A stretch of DNA of 64,000 nt. Source: Rhizobium sp. L51/94. Its GTDB lineage: Bacteria > Pseudomonadota > Alphaproteobacteria > Rhizobiales > Rhizobiaceae. Location: contig NZ_CP072141.1 in assembly GCF_019355555.1 (NCBI RefSeq), forward strand, positions 924,001 to 988,000, written 5' to 3'. Shown piece after piece: positions 35,756 to 44,884 of this stretch. Position 1 is the first letter of the stretch; every line of letters begins with the position of its first letter. Made by a program: the position numbers and the translations under genes. The notes under the pieces are model-generated. The model was not told the origin of the DNA and did no database searches. It saw nothing but the letters and a program-made list of their open reading frames with translations.

Positions 35756-37695
35756 GCGGCTTTGTCTTCCAGGCTTTCGTCTATCTCCTCGCCGCCGTCG
35801 TCTCGGTGCTGGTCGCCAAGCGTCTCGGCCTTGGTTCGGTGCTGGGTTACCTCATCGCCGGCGTGCTGATCGGGCCGGTCTTTCATCTGATCGGCAACGA
35901 GACGAAGGATCTGCAGCATTTTGCGGAGTTCGGCGTCGTCATGATGCTGTTCCTCGTCGGGCTCGAGCTGCAGCCGCGCGCGCTTTGGGAAATGCGGGCA
36001 AAGCTGGTCGGCCTCGGCGGTCTTCAGGTGGTGGGTACTGCGGCGATCGTTACGGCGATCGGCATGGCGTTCGGGCAGGTCTGGAGTGTGGCACTCACTG
36101 TGGGCTTCATTTTCTCCCTGTCGTCGACCGCAATCGTATTGCAGACCCTTGGAGAAAAAGGCCTTCTGAAATCCGACGGTGGCCAGGCAAGCTTTTCCGT
36201 CCTGCTGTTCCAGGATATCGCCGTAATCCCCATGCTGGCATTCATTCCGCTGTTGGCGCTGCCTGAACTCAGTCATCATGCGCAGGATGTCGCTGCAGCC
36301 TCCGGCGGCCACGAAAGCGTCAGTCTCCTCGACGGCCTGCCGGCATGGCAGGTGGCGATCATTACCCTTGCCGCCGTTGCCTTCGTGGTCGTCGCCGGGC
36401 ATTACCTGTCGCGGCCCATCTTCAGGATCATCGCTGCCGCCAGGCTGCGCGAGATTTTCACGGCGGCAGCCTTGCTGCTGGTCATCGCCATCGCCCTGCT
36501 AATGTCTGTCGTCGGCCTGTCGCCGGCGCTCGGCACTTTTCTTGCCGGCGTGGTGCTGGCCAACAGCGAATTCCGCCACGAGCTGGAGAGCGACATCGAG
36601 CCCTTCAAGGGCCTGCTGCTCGGCCTCTTCTTCATCACCGTCGGTGCCAGTATCGATTTTGCGTTGCTATGGGCTCATCTTGGCGTCGTCCTGGGCCTGA
36701 CGGTGGCGCTGATGGCAGTCAAGGTCGGCGTGCTCTATGGCCTGGCGCAGTCCTTCAAGCTGCGCGGCTCCGACAAATGGCTGTTCGCGCTCGGCCTGGC
36801 GCAGGCGGGCGAGTTCGGCTTCGTGCTCTTGTCCTTCACCGTGCAGAATGCCGTTCTTCCACCGGATATCGCTGCCGTTCTTCCACCGGATATCGCTGCC
36901 GTTCTGCTGTTGGTGGTCGCGCTGTCCATGATGCTGACGCCGGCGTTGTTCATCATGCTCGATAAGGTCATCCTGCCGCGCTACAATCGGCAGCAGGCGG
37001 AAGAGGCCGACGAGATCACCGAGCCTGGCTCGGTTATCATTGCCGGCGTCGGGCGTTTTGGCCAGATCATCAATCGGCTGCTGCTGGCCAATGGCTACAA
37101 GACCGTAGTTCTCGACCATCGGGCCGATGTCGTCGAAGGCGTGCGCAAGTTCGGTGTGCGGTCGTTTTTCGGAGATGCCGGGCGTCCGGATCTGCTGCAC
37201 GCTGCAGGTCTGTCGAGCGCCAAGCTGCTGATCGTCGCGATCGACGATGTCGAGCGGACAATAGAGATCGTCAAGCATGCGCGCCGGGAAAATCCGCAGT
37301 TGCACATCATTGCCCGCGCCTTTGACCGCGGACACGTCTACCGTCTCTACCAGGCCGGTGCGAACGACATTGTGCGGGAAATGTTCGACAGTTCGGTGCG
37401 GGCCGGCGGTTACGCGCTATCGGCGCTCGGCATGCACGCCTACGAAGTCGAGAAGAGCAAGGCCGTCTTCGTCAAGCAGGACCGATGGGGCCTTCGCCAG
37501 CTGGCGCCCCTGTGGCGAGAGGATATCGAGGTCTTCAACAACCCCGAATACATCGCCCGGTCAAAGGAGATCGGCGAAATCCTCGATGCCGCCATGCTGG
37601 GCGACCGTAGCGCCCTGCACGACAGGACGGAGCGCGGCTGGATGCCGCCCGGCGCTCGTGAGCGGCCGGACGAAGAAGACGCGCCCGCCGCCTAG
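35752..37695 (+). CDS. kefC: Glutathione-regulated K+/H+ antiporter, KefB/KefC type
   Basis: 647-residue CPA2 antiporter: about 12 membrane helices over residues 1-400, then an RCK/TrkA-N domain with the nucleotide motif IIAGVGRFGQIINRLL, and a variable C-terminal tail. It extrudes potassium in exchange for protons. The 8-residue unit AVLPPDIA occurs twice in a row at residues 367-382 because of an exact 24-bp tandem DNA duplication at 36850-36897, near the last predicted helix. It overlaps kefF by four bases. Function may or may not survive the insertion; the frame stays open. Confidence 0.9.
   Translation: MSGFVFQAFVYLLAAVVSVLVAKRLGLGSVLGYLIAGVLIGPVFHLIGNETKDLQHFAEFGVVMMLFLVGLELQPRALWEMRAKLVGLGGLQVVGTAAIVTAIGMAFGQVWSVALTVGFIFSLSSTAIVLQTLGEKGLLKSDGGQASFSVLLFQDIAVIPMLAFIPLLALPELSHHAQDVAAASGGHESVSLLDGLPAWQVAIITLAAVAFVVVAGHYLSRPIFRIIAAARLREIFTAAALLLVIAIALLMSVVGLSPALGTFLAGVVLANSEFRHELESDIEPFKGLLLGLFFITVGASIDFALLWAHLGVVLGLTVALMAVKVGVLYGLAQSFKLRGSDKWLFALGLAQAGEFGFVLLSFTVQNAVLPPDIAAVLPPDIAAVLLLVVALSMMLTPALFIMLDKVILPRYNRQQAEEADEITEPGSVIIAGVGRFGQIINRLLLANGYKTVVLDHRADVVEGVRKFGVRSFFGDAGRPDLLHAAGLSSAKLLIVAIDDVERTIEIVKHARRENPQLHIIARAFDRGHVYRLYQAGANDIVREMFDSSVRAGGYALSALGMHAYEVEKSKAVFVKQDRWGLRQLAPLWREDIEVFNNPEYIARSKEIGEILDAAMLGDRSALHDRTERGWMPPGARERPDEEDAPAA
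36850..36897 (+). repeat. Exact 24-bp in-frame tandem duplication in kefC
   Basis: Two identical copies of a 24-base unit starting GCCGTTCTTCC and ending GATATCGCT lie head to tail at 36850-36873 and 36874-36897, followed by a third partial GCCGTTCT. It adds eight residues without shifting the frame. Because the copies are identical it looks recent. Confidence 0.95.
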
Positions 37696-37708
37696 CGACG
37701 CGTCAATC

Positions 37709-38362
37709 TCAGCGGTGGTCGAGCTTGGCGACCAGCCGGTCCCCGAACCACTGCATGGCGCAGACGATGACAATCAGCACGGCAACCACGGCGACCATCA
37801 CACTGGTCTCGAACCGCTGGTAGCCATAGCGGATGGCAAGGTCGCCAAGCCCGCCGGCCCCGATCGCACCGGCCATGGCCGACGCGCCGATCAGTGTCAC
37901 CAGCGTCACCGTGAAGCCTGCAACCAGGCCCGGCATCGCTTCCGGCACCAGTACCTCGCGGACGATTGTCCAGCGGTTTCCGCCCATCGCCCGCACGGCG
38001 TCGATCAGGCCGTGATCGACCTCGCGTAGCGAAACTTCCGCAATGCGGGCGTAATACGGGATAGCCGCGATGGCGAGCGGCACGATGGCAGCCGTCGTTC
38101 CGAGCGCCGTACCGACAATCAGGCGTGTCAGAGGTATCAATGCCACCAGCAGGATAATGAAAGGCACTGACCGGAAGCCGTTGATGATGGCGCCGAGAAT
38201 GCTGTTGATCCAGCGGTGTTCGGCAATGCCGCCTTGCCCCGTCGTCACCAGAGCCAGCCCGAGCGGCAGACCGACGATGAGGGAAATCAGCCCGGAGGCG
38301 ACAGTCATGACGATCGTCTCCCAGATGGAGCGGCCGAGCAGTTCAAGCATGATCGGTGTCAT
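37709..38362 (-). CDS. metI: Methionine ABC transporter permease MetI
   Basis: 217-residue permease with five predicted helices and the EAA-type coupling loop (ALxEVDHGLIDAVRAMGG region), typical of MetI. It forms the channel for D/L-methionine import with MetN and MetQ. GGAGGTGCTTGGCT precedes the ATG at 38362, which overlaps the end of metN by 20 bases; a TTG two codons further upstream is a weaker option. Gene order on this strand is metQ-metN-metI. It ends convergent to kefC. Confidence 0.92.
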   Translation of the reverse strand: MTPIMLELLGRSIWETIVMTVASGLISLIVGLPLGLALVTTGQGGIAEHRWINSILGAIINGFRSVPFIILLVALIPLTRLIVGTALGTTAAIVPLAIAAIPYYARIAEVSLREVDHGLIDAVRAMGGNRWTIVREVLVPEAMPGLVAGFTVTLVTLIGASAMAGAIGAGGLGDLAIRYGYQRFETSVMVAVVAVLIVIVCAMQWFGDRLVAKLDHR

Positions 38363-39422
38363 AGCCAAGCACCTCCACCCGCGCGGAGCGGGTTTTTAGA
38401 AACTGTTGTACGTCGCCGGCAAGCGCCGGATTTCGTGTCGGCACGGCAATGAAGAACCGCGCCACCGGCTGGTTCTGGATATGGTCTATCCCGCCATGCA
38501 CCAGCCGGTAGGAATTCGGCAGTGCCGTCGACAGGTCGTTGAAGACGGCTCCCTGCGCTGCGGGTCCGGCAACATCGACGCTGATGATCGCTTCCGTTCC
38601 CGATGTCTGAGAAAGGCGCTGCAGGATATGATCCGGCAGTTGCGGGCGAATGCCTTCAAGCAGGCTCTGGGTGATCGGCTGCTGCGGATCCGAGAAGACG
38701 GACCAGACACGGCCCTCCTCGACGATCCGGCCGGCATCGATGACGGCAACGCGGTCGGCAACTGAGCGGACGACTTCCATCTCGTGAGTGACCAGCAGGA
38801 TTGTCAGGCCGAGCTTCTGATTGATGTCCTTGAGCAGCGCCAGTATGGCCCGCGTTGTCTCGGGGTCGAGCGCCGAGGTGGCCTCGTCGGAGAGAAGCAG
38901 TGCCGGTCGTGCCGCCAGCGCCCGGGCGATCCCGACCCGCTGCTTCTGGCCGCCGGAGAGCTCCGAGGGATAGGCCTTCGCCTTGTCGGCCAGGCCGACG
39001 AGATCCAGAAGTTCACCGGCGCGCTTCAGGCGCTCAGTCTTGCCGATGCCTTCGATCTTCAGCGGCAGTGCGACGTTTTCCTCGACGGTCTTTGCCGAAA
39101 GCAGGTTGAAATGCTGGAAGATCATGCCGATCCGCCGGCGCATCGGCTGCAGATCCTGCTCCGCCAGTCCGGTGATGTCGCGGCCTTCGATCTCAATCCG
39201 TCCACTGTCGGCTCGCTCCAATCCATTGAGGCAGCGGATCAGCGTTGACTTGCCGGCGCCGCTGCGACCGATGATGCCGAGGATCTCGCCGCGATGGACG
39301 GTGAGCGAAATGCCGTCCAGCGCCGGCGTGGTGCCGAAGCGACGGGCGACATCTGTCAGCCGGACAACCTCCTCTGTGGTTGCTAGCGACTGCGCCTCGG
39401 CTGCGGTCGGAATATCGTTCAT
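38343..39422 (-). CDS. metN: Methionine ABC transporter ATP-binding protein MetN
   Basis: 359-residue ATPase. Walker A GRSGAGKST, Q-loop FQHFNLLSAKTVEENVALPL, signature LSGGQKQR, Walker B LLLSDEATSALDP and switch H VTHEME are all present. The C-terminal 100 residues form the NIL domain that binds methionine for trans-inhibition in MetNI transporters. AAGGAAAAG precedes the ATG at 39422; an ATG at 39437 is also in frame. A perfect 12-bp hairpin lies between metQ and this gene. Confidence 0.92.
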   Translation of the reverse strand: MNDIPTAAEAQSLATTEEVVRLTDVARRFGTTPALDGISLTVHRGEILGIIGRSGAGKSTLIRCLNGLERADSGRIEIEGRDITGLAEQDLQPMRRRIGMIFQHFNLLSAKTVEENVALPLKIEGIGKTERLKRAGELLDLVGLADKAKAYPSELSGGQKQRVGIARALAARPALLLSDEATSALDPETTRAILALLKDINQKLGLTILLVTHEMEVVRSVADRVAVIDAGRIVEEGRVWSVFSDPQQPITQSLLEGIRPQLPDHILQRLSQTSGTEAIISVDVAGPAAQGAVFNDLSTALPNSYRLVHGGIDHIQNQPVARFFIAVPTRNPALAGDVQQFLKTRSARVEVLGYDTDHA

Positions 39423-39448
39423 TGTCTTTTCCTTCATGCCTTCACGTC

Positions 39449-39478
39449 AAGGCGGCCCGGAATGACCCGGGCCGCCTT
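39449..39478 (-). terminator. Intercistronic hairpin between metQ and metN
   Basis: AAGGCGGCCCGG and CCGGGCCGCCTT are perfect 12-bp arms with a six-base loop. It lies in the 82-base gap after metQ. There is no clear T run, so partial termination or protection of the metQ message is more likely than complete stop; either would raise binding-protein output over MetN and MetI. Confidence 0.65.
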
Positions 39479-39504
39479 GGTCGATAGCTGTTGTCGCGCA
39501 GATA

Positions 39505-40353
39505 TCAATAGGCGCTGATGCCGGTGCCCTTATAGACTTTGTCGAACTCGGCCTTGACGTCAGGGTTCTGGTAGGAGGCGACCAGCGTCTTCACCCATTC
39601 CTGGTTCTCGTTACCCTGCTTGACGGCGATGAAATTGCGGTAGGGATTGTCGGAGACAGGCTCCTGGGTAATGCGGTCATCGGCCGACAGGCCGCTCTTC
39701 AGCGCCCAGTCGGTATTGACGACAGCGGCATCGAGATCGTCGATCGAGCGGCCGACGATGCCGGCATCGAGTTCTTTGATCTCGATTTTCTTGGGGTTCT
39801 CGGAAACGTCGGCGACAGTGGCCAGAATCCCGGTGCCGTCCTTAAGCTTGATCAGGCCGGCGGTCTGCAGCACGCGCAGCGCGCGGCCCTCGTTCGACGG
39901 ATCGTTCGGCACGCCGATCACGGCGCCATTCGGGATCTCGCCGACGGACTTGTATTTCTTGGTGTAGAGACCGATCGGCCAGACGCCGGTGTAGCCGACG
40001 CGGACGATATGGTAGCCATGCGTCTTGATCTGGTTGTCGAGATAGGGCTGGTGCTGGAAGGCATTGGCATCGATCTCGCCGCGCTCAAGCGCCTCGTTCG
40101 GCTGGGTGTAGTCGTTGAAGGCTACGGTCTCGATCTTCAGGCCCTTCTTGGCTGCCTCGGCGGTCACAACACGCCAGACGTCCTCGTCCTCGCCACTCAT
40201 GATGCCGACCTTGATCGACTTGTCTGCGGCCAGACTAGACTGCGGCAAGGCCGCAACTCCAATGATGGCTGCCGCCGACGCAATCATCACGGCAAGGCCA
40301 GCGCGACGCGACAGGCTGGAGGTCAAAAGATTGAATTTGAATGTCTTGGTCAT
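39505..40353 (-). CDS. metQ: Methionine-binding protein MetQ (NlpA family)
   Basis: 282-residue periplasmic binding protein. A long signal region (RRAGLAVMIASAAAIIGVAAL) ends in SLAADKS, suggesting signal peptidase I cleavage; there is no lipobox Cys, unlike enteric MetQ. Family segments include VGIMSGEDEDVWRVV, GEIDANAFQHQPYL, GVPNDPSNEGRALR and AAVVNTDWAL. First gene of metQNI. The ribosome site ACGGGATGA lies close behind a G-C hairpin at 40376-40390. Confidence 0.92.
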   Translation of the reverse strand: MTKTFKFNLLTSSLSRRAGLAVMIASAAAIIGVAALPQSSLAADKSIKVGIMSGEDEDVWRVVTAEAAKKGLKIETVAFNDYTQPNEALERGEIDANAFQHQPYLDNQIKTHGYHIVRVGYTGVWPIGLYTKKYKSVGEIPNGAVIGVPNDPSNEGRALRVLQTAGLIKLKDGTGILATVADVSENPKKIEIKELDAGIVGRSIDDLDAAVVNTDWALKSGLSADDRITQEPVSDNPYRNFIAVKQGNENQEWVKTLVASYQNPDVKAEFDKVYKGTGISAY

Positions 40354-40375
40354 TGTTTCATCCCGTCAAAATCGC

Positions 40376-40390
40376 GGGGCTTTCCGCCCC
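40376..40390 (-). promoter_or_regulatory. Small hairpin in the metQ leader
   Basis: GGGGC TTTCC GCCCC (read on the plus strand) forms a 5-bp G-C stem 23 bases before the metQ start codon. I looked for a SAM-responsive riboswitch in the 190-base leader and did not find the conserved cores I know (for example the SAM-II GCTAAA element), so only the hairpin is reported. Confidence 0.3.
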
Positions 40391-40544
40391 TTCACGCCGA
40401 GACAATCGCAAATGGGAGATCCCTATACCAAGCACGATCATCTGTTGTTGGCGCAAGGACAGGAAAACCTGTGTTGCCGTGGAGCGATCGACGCCGCATT
40501 TATTTCAGCACACCGCCACCGCCGTAGGCGCGCCGATCTGAAGA

Positions 40545-41903
40545 TTACCCCTCTACACCGGCGATGGACCTTGCCACGTCCCGCGCCTGCGTGCGTATAT
40601 CGGGCACCGCCGTAATCTCCCAGAACTGTCCTGCCGTCAGCGCGCCGATTGCAAACAGTCCGTCCTGTTGACGACCGCCCGCATCGAGCACCCGCGAATG
40701 CCGGTCGACGACGATGCCCAGCCCCAGTTCATCGGCTGCGATCATGTCTTTCTCCAGCATTTCGCGGAGCAGGGGCGAATGGGCAATGCCGGCCCGCTCC
40801 ATGCCCGTGCAGTTGACGACCCAGTCTGCGCGCAAGCAGGCCTCTTCCTGGCGGCCGCGTGGCCGGTAGTGAATGTCCAGTCCAACCTCCGACTGGCGGA
40901 TCGCCTGCAGAAACCCTGCATGCGCTGTCACCGTCCCGTCTTTCACCAATCCATCGAACTCGCTGAACACGGCGGGCGCGATGCGGTGGCGGTGAATATT
41001 CCACCAGGCAAGTGCGTGGCGTAGAAACCGCGCTCGCTGGTCTTTGTCCAGCCTCTGCCAAAGCGCTTGGGTCTGCGAGCGCAGGCCGTCCATCAGGTCG
41101 CGCCAGTCCGTTCCATCGCGCACCTGCCTTCGCAACGCGTGCAGGACGGCACTCATCGCCATCGTGTCTGTCGGGAGGTCCGGTTTCGCCGGAGAATGAT
41201 GCCCGGCGCGGTGCGAATGCGGCAGTAACCCGCGCCGCGAAAGCAGATGGATCGGCCCACGATGCCCATGCGCCCGGAGCGCAAGCACCTGGTCGACCAT
41301 GGTGAGGCCCGAGCCGAGAATGCAGATCTCGTCCGAAGGCGCGACCTTCGAAAGTCAGCCCAGTCGCCATGGGTTGCGCACGATCCTGGGTTTTGCGGCA
41401 GCATCGAGGCTGCCCGATCCAAGCGGCAGCTCGGCATTTCCGACGCCGAGACAGAGGACGACGTTGCGTGCGGTCATTTCCGTCTGGTTGTCGAGATGGA
41501 AGATCACGCCCGAAGTTGCACACTCGACGCAGGCCCTCGCTTTCGCCTTGATGAAATCGACACCCGCACGGTTTGGTCTGTCGCGCAACAATGCAGCCAG
41601 CCGATCGCGCAGATAACGCCCGTAATCCCCCCGCGAGGCGAAGTCGTGGGTATCGACCAGTCGGTTCTCGGCGCGTAGCCACGCGACGAAATCGTCCGGT
41701 TCGTCCGGGAACACACTCATGCGACCCGCCGGCACATTCAGGCGGTGTAGATAGAATTCCGTTCTGTAAGCAGTCCCACGCCCGAACCCTGGATCGTCTC
41801 CTACCACGGCGATACGTGCCGATGATGGCAGTAGCCTGAGCAGATTGATCGTAACGGCTATAGCCGAAAACCCCGAGCCAACGACAGCGACATCATACGC
41901 CAT
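40545..41903 (-). pseudogene. FAD/NAD(P)-binding protein interrupted by one in-frame TGA
   Basis: A single reading frame of the NAD_binding_9 / FAD-NAD(P)-binding family is split by TGA at 41355-41357 (codon 183). Upstream: DVAVVGSGFSAIAVTINLLR, GTAYRT and LNVPAGRMSVFP. Downstream in the same frame: DEICILGSGLTMVDQVLAL (the second dinucleotide motif) through WVVNCTGMERAG and LFAIGALTAGQFWEITAVPDIR. Without the stop it would be about 452 residues, a normal family length. It is therefore a nonsense allele or sequencing error; readthrough is possible but unsupported. An unbroken member of this family would oxidise or hydroxylate an unknown small molecule. Confidence 0.82.
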
Positions 41904-42088
41904 ATAGGCCCTCACTTGTGTTCATACGGATACCAGCTGCTATCGCAACATAGCCACATCTGGTACCGATTGCCGCGCAAGTCACTGAAATCGCGCGATA
42001 AAAATCGCAAATTTCAGTCAGATCTCGATTGTCGTCGGTTCCAAACTTACAGGAAATCGAAGCTGTGGCCAAGATGCCAGCCTCAGAA

Positions 42089-43000
42089 CTAGCCGAGTTC
42101 GATGCCATGTCGCGCGATGAAATCGACCATTGCCCGGTCTTCGACGGCGTCTTTTTCGATTGCCTCGACGACGCCGAAGACTTTGCGCTCGTACTTCGTT
42201 CGCTCCGCATCATAGGACCACCCGCGCGTCACCTTCGCCTGAAGTTCGGCGCGTGATTTGCTGTAGTAGTGGTTGAGCTGCAAGAAACGATTGGAATAGA
42301 AGGCCGGCGACTTGCGGCCGGAGCGGGTGAATTGCTGGCCCGCATCGTTGACGGTGAGCTCTCCATGCTGGCGCGTCCTGAATTGGTGGACGCTGACTTC
42401 GACCACTTCGCAGGGATCGACGATGCATTTGAAGTTGGAAACGTTTTCCTGCCGTGTCAGCGGATCTGCGCCGCGCATCGTGTAGTTGGAAAGCAGCGGT
42501 CCATCTGGCTTTACGACATGACCTGATGTGCCGAACATATGCCAGGGCAGGGAGACATTCGGAAAGCCGCCGGCGCCTTCCAGCGCCTGCTCGATGGTCG
42601 AGCCCTGTTTGGGCAACAGGAATTCATCGACATCGATGAACGCCATGCGGCTGTAAAGGCTGCCGAAGTTGAGAATAGCGTGAGCAAAGGCAATCGTCTG
42701 GCCATTCAGCAACTGTCCACTTGCCGTATCCGACATGCGGGCGATCCAAGGAACGATTGTCAGGGCATTGGCTGGAAGGAGATCCGACAGAAGCGCCCGC
42801 GTACCGTCCGTCGAGCCGTCATCGTAGATATAAAAATGGTCCACGCCAACGGCACGATGGAAGCGGATCCACTCTTCGATATAGACTGCCTCGTTCTTGA
42901 CGCAGGCCATGATCGCAATGCCATGGCGGCCGGGAGCAGGCGCCGGCGGTACGATCGAAAGCTTTCGTGTGAGCGGCCTTGCCGACTTGAACCAACCCAT
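42089..43000 (-). CDS. Glycosyltransferase, GT92-like / family 2-related
   Basis: 303-residue GT-A type glycosyltransferase. MACVKNEAVYIEEWIRFHRAVGVDHFYIYDDGSTDGT is the nucleotide-sugar binding start, and FIDVDEFLLP supplies the DxD metal motif. The LPWHMFGTSGHV and HQFRTR segments match the GT92/DUF23-like group found in rhizobial surface-polysaccharide loci. No transmembrane helix is seen. AGAGG precedes the ATG. It diverges from the three-gene glycosyltransferase run on the plus strand. Confidence 0.82.
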   Translation of the reverse strand: MGWFKSARPLTRKLSIVPPAPAPGRHGIAIMACVKNEAVYIEEWIRFHRAVGVDHFYIYDDGSTDGTRALLSDLLPANALTIVPWIARMSDTASGQLLNGQTIAFAHAILNFGSLYSRMAFIDVDEFLLPKQGSTIEQALEGAGGFPNVSLPWHMFGTSGHVVKPDGPLLSNYTMRGADPLTRQENVSNFKCIVDPCEVVEVSVHQFRTRQHGELTVNDAGQQFTRSGRKSPAFYSNRFLQLNHYYSKSRAELQAKVTRGWSYDAERTKYERKVFGVVEAIEKDAVEDRAMVDFIARHGIELG

Positions 43001-43308
43001 TGAGGCCTCTTTTCGCGAATGGGACTGCCGAATCGCAGCGCTGTTGCGACAGCATATCCACCCGCCAGCCCCCTAGGGCAAGTCGCGCTGCCGATGATGC
43101 TTACTAACAAAATAGCGTCGCAATTCTGTCGACAAATGCGATATCCGTCCTATTTCGCGTCGAAGCTGCAACTTGACTTTCGAAAGCGGGAGTTACAAGC
43201 ATCAGGCCGTAGTTTTGATAACGGTGGCTACTGTAACAATATCTGTTGCTTTGCGAGGTGACGGCTTTTTGGCCTAGCACCTGGCACATGGACGATAGCG
43301 GAGAGATC
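43001..43308. other. Divergent promoter region of the glycosyltransferase cluster
   Basis: About 308 bases, distinctly more AT-rich than the flanking genes, between two divergently transcribed glycosyltransferase genes. It should carry both promoters. I see no RNA gene or strong repeat. Short open frames here lack ribosome sites. Confidence 0.5.
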
Positions 43309-43995
43309 ATGATCGATAATTTAGCGCGTATTTTCGTCGGCTTCGATTCCAAGGAAGTCGTAGCCTACCACGTTCTCACGCAGAGCATCGTCGAACATTC
43401 ATCCATTCCTGTGGCGTTCTCGCCGATCGTGCTGAGCAATCTCGGCGACCTCTTTACCCGCGAACGCAATGCCCTGCAGTCTACCGAGTTTTCCTTCTCG
43501 CGCTTTCTGGTCCCGCACCTTTGCAACTACGAAGGCTGGAGCATCTTCATGGATTGCGACATGCTGGCGCGTACCGACATCGCCGAGCTCTGGAACCTGC
43601 GCGACGACCGCTATGCAGCGATGTGCGTCAAGCACGATTACCAGCCCAAGGTTGAAACCAAGTTTCTCGGCCAGACCCAGACCAAGTACGAGAAGAAAAA
43701 CTGGTCCAGCCTGATCATGTTCAACAACGCCAAGTGCCGCGCGCTGACGAAGGAATTCGTCAACACAGCGACCGGCCTCGAACTGCACCAGTTCAAATGG
43801 CTGGAAAGCGACGACCAGATCGGCGAACTGCCGGTAACCTGGAATTACCTGGTCAACGAATACGATCACCGCCCTGATGCAAAGATCGTCCACTTCACCG
43901 ACGGCGGCCCTTATTTCGACGAACACCGCAACGACGATTACTCGGAAGAATGGTTCGCGATGCGCGACCGCGTCCTCTCCGTTCAGCAGAAATAA
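43309..43995 (+). CDS. Glycosyltransferase, GT8-like
   Basis: 228-residue GT-A glycosyltransferase. It begins ARIFVGFDSKEVVAYHVLTQSI, a GT8-like opening, and has the metal-binding DxD in IFMDCDMLARTDIAELW. The acceptor-side segments WSSLIMFNNAKCRAL and DQIGELPVTWNYLVNEYD are conserved in related bacterial proteins. GGAGAGATC precedes the ATG at 43309. It is first of four closely packed plus-strand genes, so a role in building a surface glycan is inferred from context. Sugar and linkage are unknown. Confidence 0.8.
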   Translation: MIDNLARIFVGFDSKEVVAYHVLTQSIVEHSSIPVAFSPIVLSNLGDLFTRERNALQSTEFSFSRFLVPHLCNYEGWSIFMDCDMLARTDIAELWNLRDDRYAAMCVKHDYQPKVETKFLGQTQTKYEKKNWSSLIMFNNAKCRALTKEFVNTATGLELHQFKWLESDDQIGELPVTWNYLVNEYDHRPDAKIVHFTDGGPYFDEHRNDDYSEEWFAMRDRVLSVQQK

Positions 43996-44001
43996 GTATT
44001 C

Positions 44002-44862
44002 GTGGAACCCGTTTCAGGCAATGAACAAGCGCCTGGCAGTTCTCTGCCAGCGGCCGGCTCTCTTTCAGGGATCACCGAGGTCAAGGATTGGCAAGCGATT
44101 TTCGCGGCCTTCTCCCATGTCGTTCTCGTTGCCAACAGCGATACGGTCGATATCGCCGGGCTTCAGAAGCAATATCCGCCCAGCACCCTCTTCGTGTTTT
44201 TCAACAAGGTCTACAAGGTGCTGGACGCGCCCTTTCAAGGCAACGCGCTGCTGATATCGCGCGGCAGCTCCAAAGGTGCCAACATTGTCTACCGGCGAGA
44301 AGTTGGCGACGTCGTCAAGTTCTTCCCTCGGGATCGTTTCCTCGGCATCATGAATATTCGGCTTAACACCGAGGAGAAATTCAATACCGCCGCCGAATTT
44401 GAAAACACGCCCACCGGCCATCTCGATCTGAGCGGGTTCTGCAACGACTTCTATCCCGAGGACAAGGTGCCGACCAGCGGCTTTGCCATTGCCCTGTGGC
44501 TCAGCGACCTGAAATTGCCCGGCACCATTGTCCTTGCCGGGTTTTCCGCGCGTCGCAGTCAGCAATGGAAGGTCGTTTCCGTTCACGACTGGAGTTTCGA
44601 GCAAGTCTTCTTGCGCCTTTTTGCGCGCATGGGGAAAATCTCTGTCCATGGCGGCATCTCACAAAATGCCTACGCAGCCTTGGCAAAACGTTTCCCGGAT
44701 ATTCCGTCGTCGGAAATTTCAATGGCGATTGCCGATGTCTTGTCCGAGCGTCTCGGCAACGCCAATGCCGAGATCGACAAACTGATATCCCTCACCAATG
44801 TCATTCGCGACATCGATAATTTCTTCCGTCGCCTGCGGCCGCGTTTTCTAAAGCGACGCTGA
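44002..44862 (+). CDS. Putative glycan-synthesis protein, sialyltransferase-like pattern
   Basis: 286-residue protein with a GTG start six bases after the preceding stop. The N-terminal half has a Rossmann-like pattern (SHVVLVANSDTVDI, LFVFFNKVYKV, LLISRG). The C-terminal half has PTSGFAIALWLSDLKLPG, IVLAGFSARRS and a VHDWSFEQ segment, which remind me of GT29/GT42-type sialyltransferase motifs (SG, then HDW..E). That resemblance is by eye and may be only at fold level. The basic C-terminus (RRLRPRFLKRR) may contact membrane or polymer. Co-transcription with the flanking genes is likely. Confidence 0.6.
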   Translation: MEPVSGNEQAPGSSLPAAGSLSGITEVKDWQAIFAAFSHVVLVANSDTVDIAGLQKQYPPSTLFVFFNKVYKVLDAPFQGNALLISRGSSKGANIVYRREVGDVVKFFPRDRFLGIMNIRLNTEEKFNTAAEFENTPTGHLDLSGFCNDFYPEDKVPTSGFAIALWLSDLKLPGTIVLAGFSARRSQQWKVVSVHDWSFEQVFLRLFARMGKISVHGGISQNAYAALAKRFPDIPSSEISMAIADVLSERLGNANAEIDKLISLTNVIRDIDNFFRRLRPRFLKRR

Positions 44863-44884
44863 GACGGTATTCCTCCCAAAAAAG

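Noticed and set aside
40354..40544. SAM-type riboswitch upstream of metQ
   Set aside because: The leader was read for the SAM-II and related conserved cores and none was found; only a short hairpin is present.
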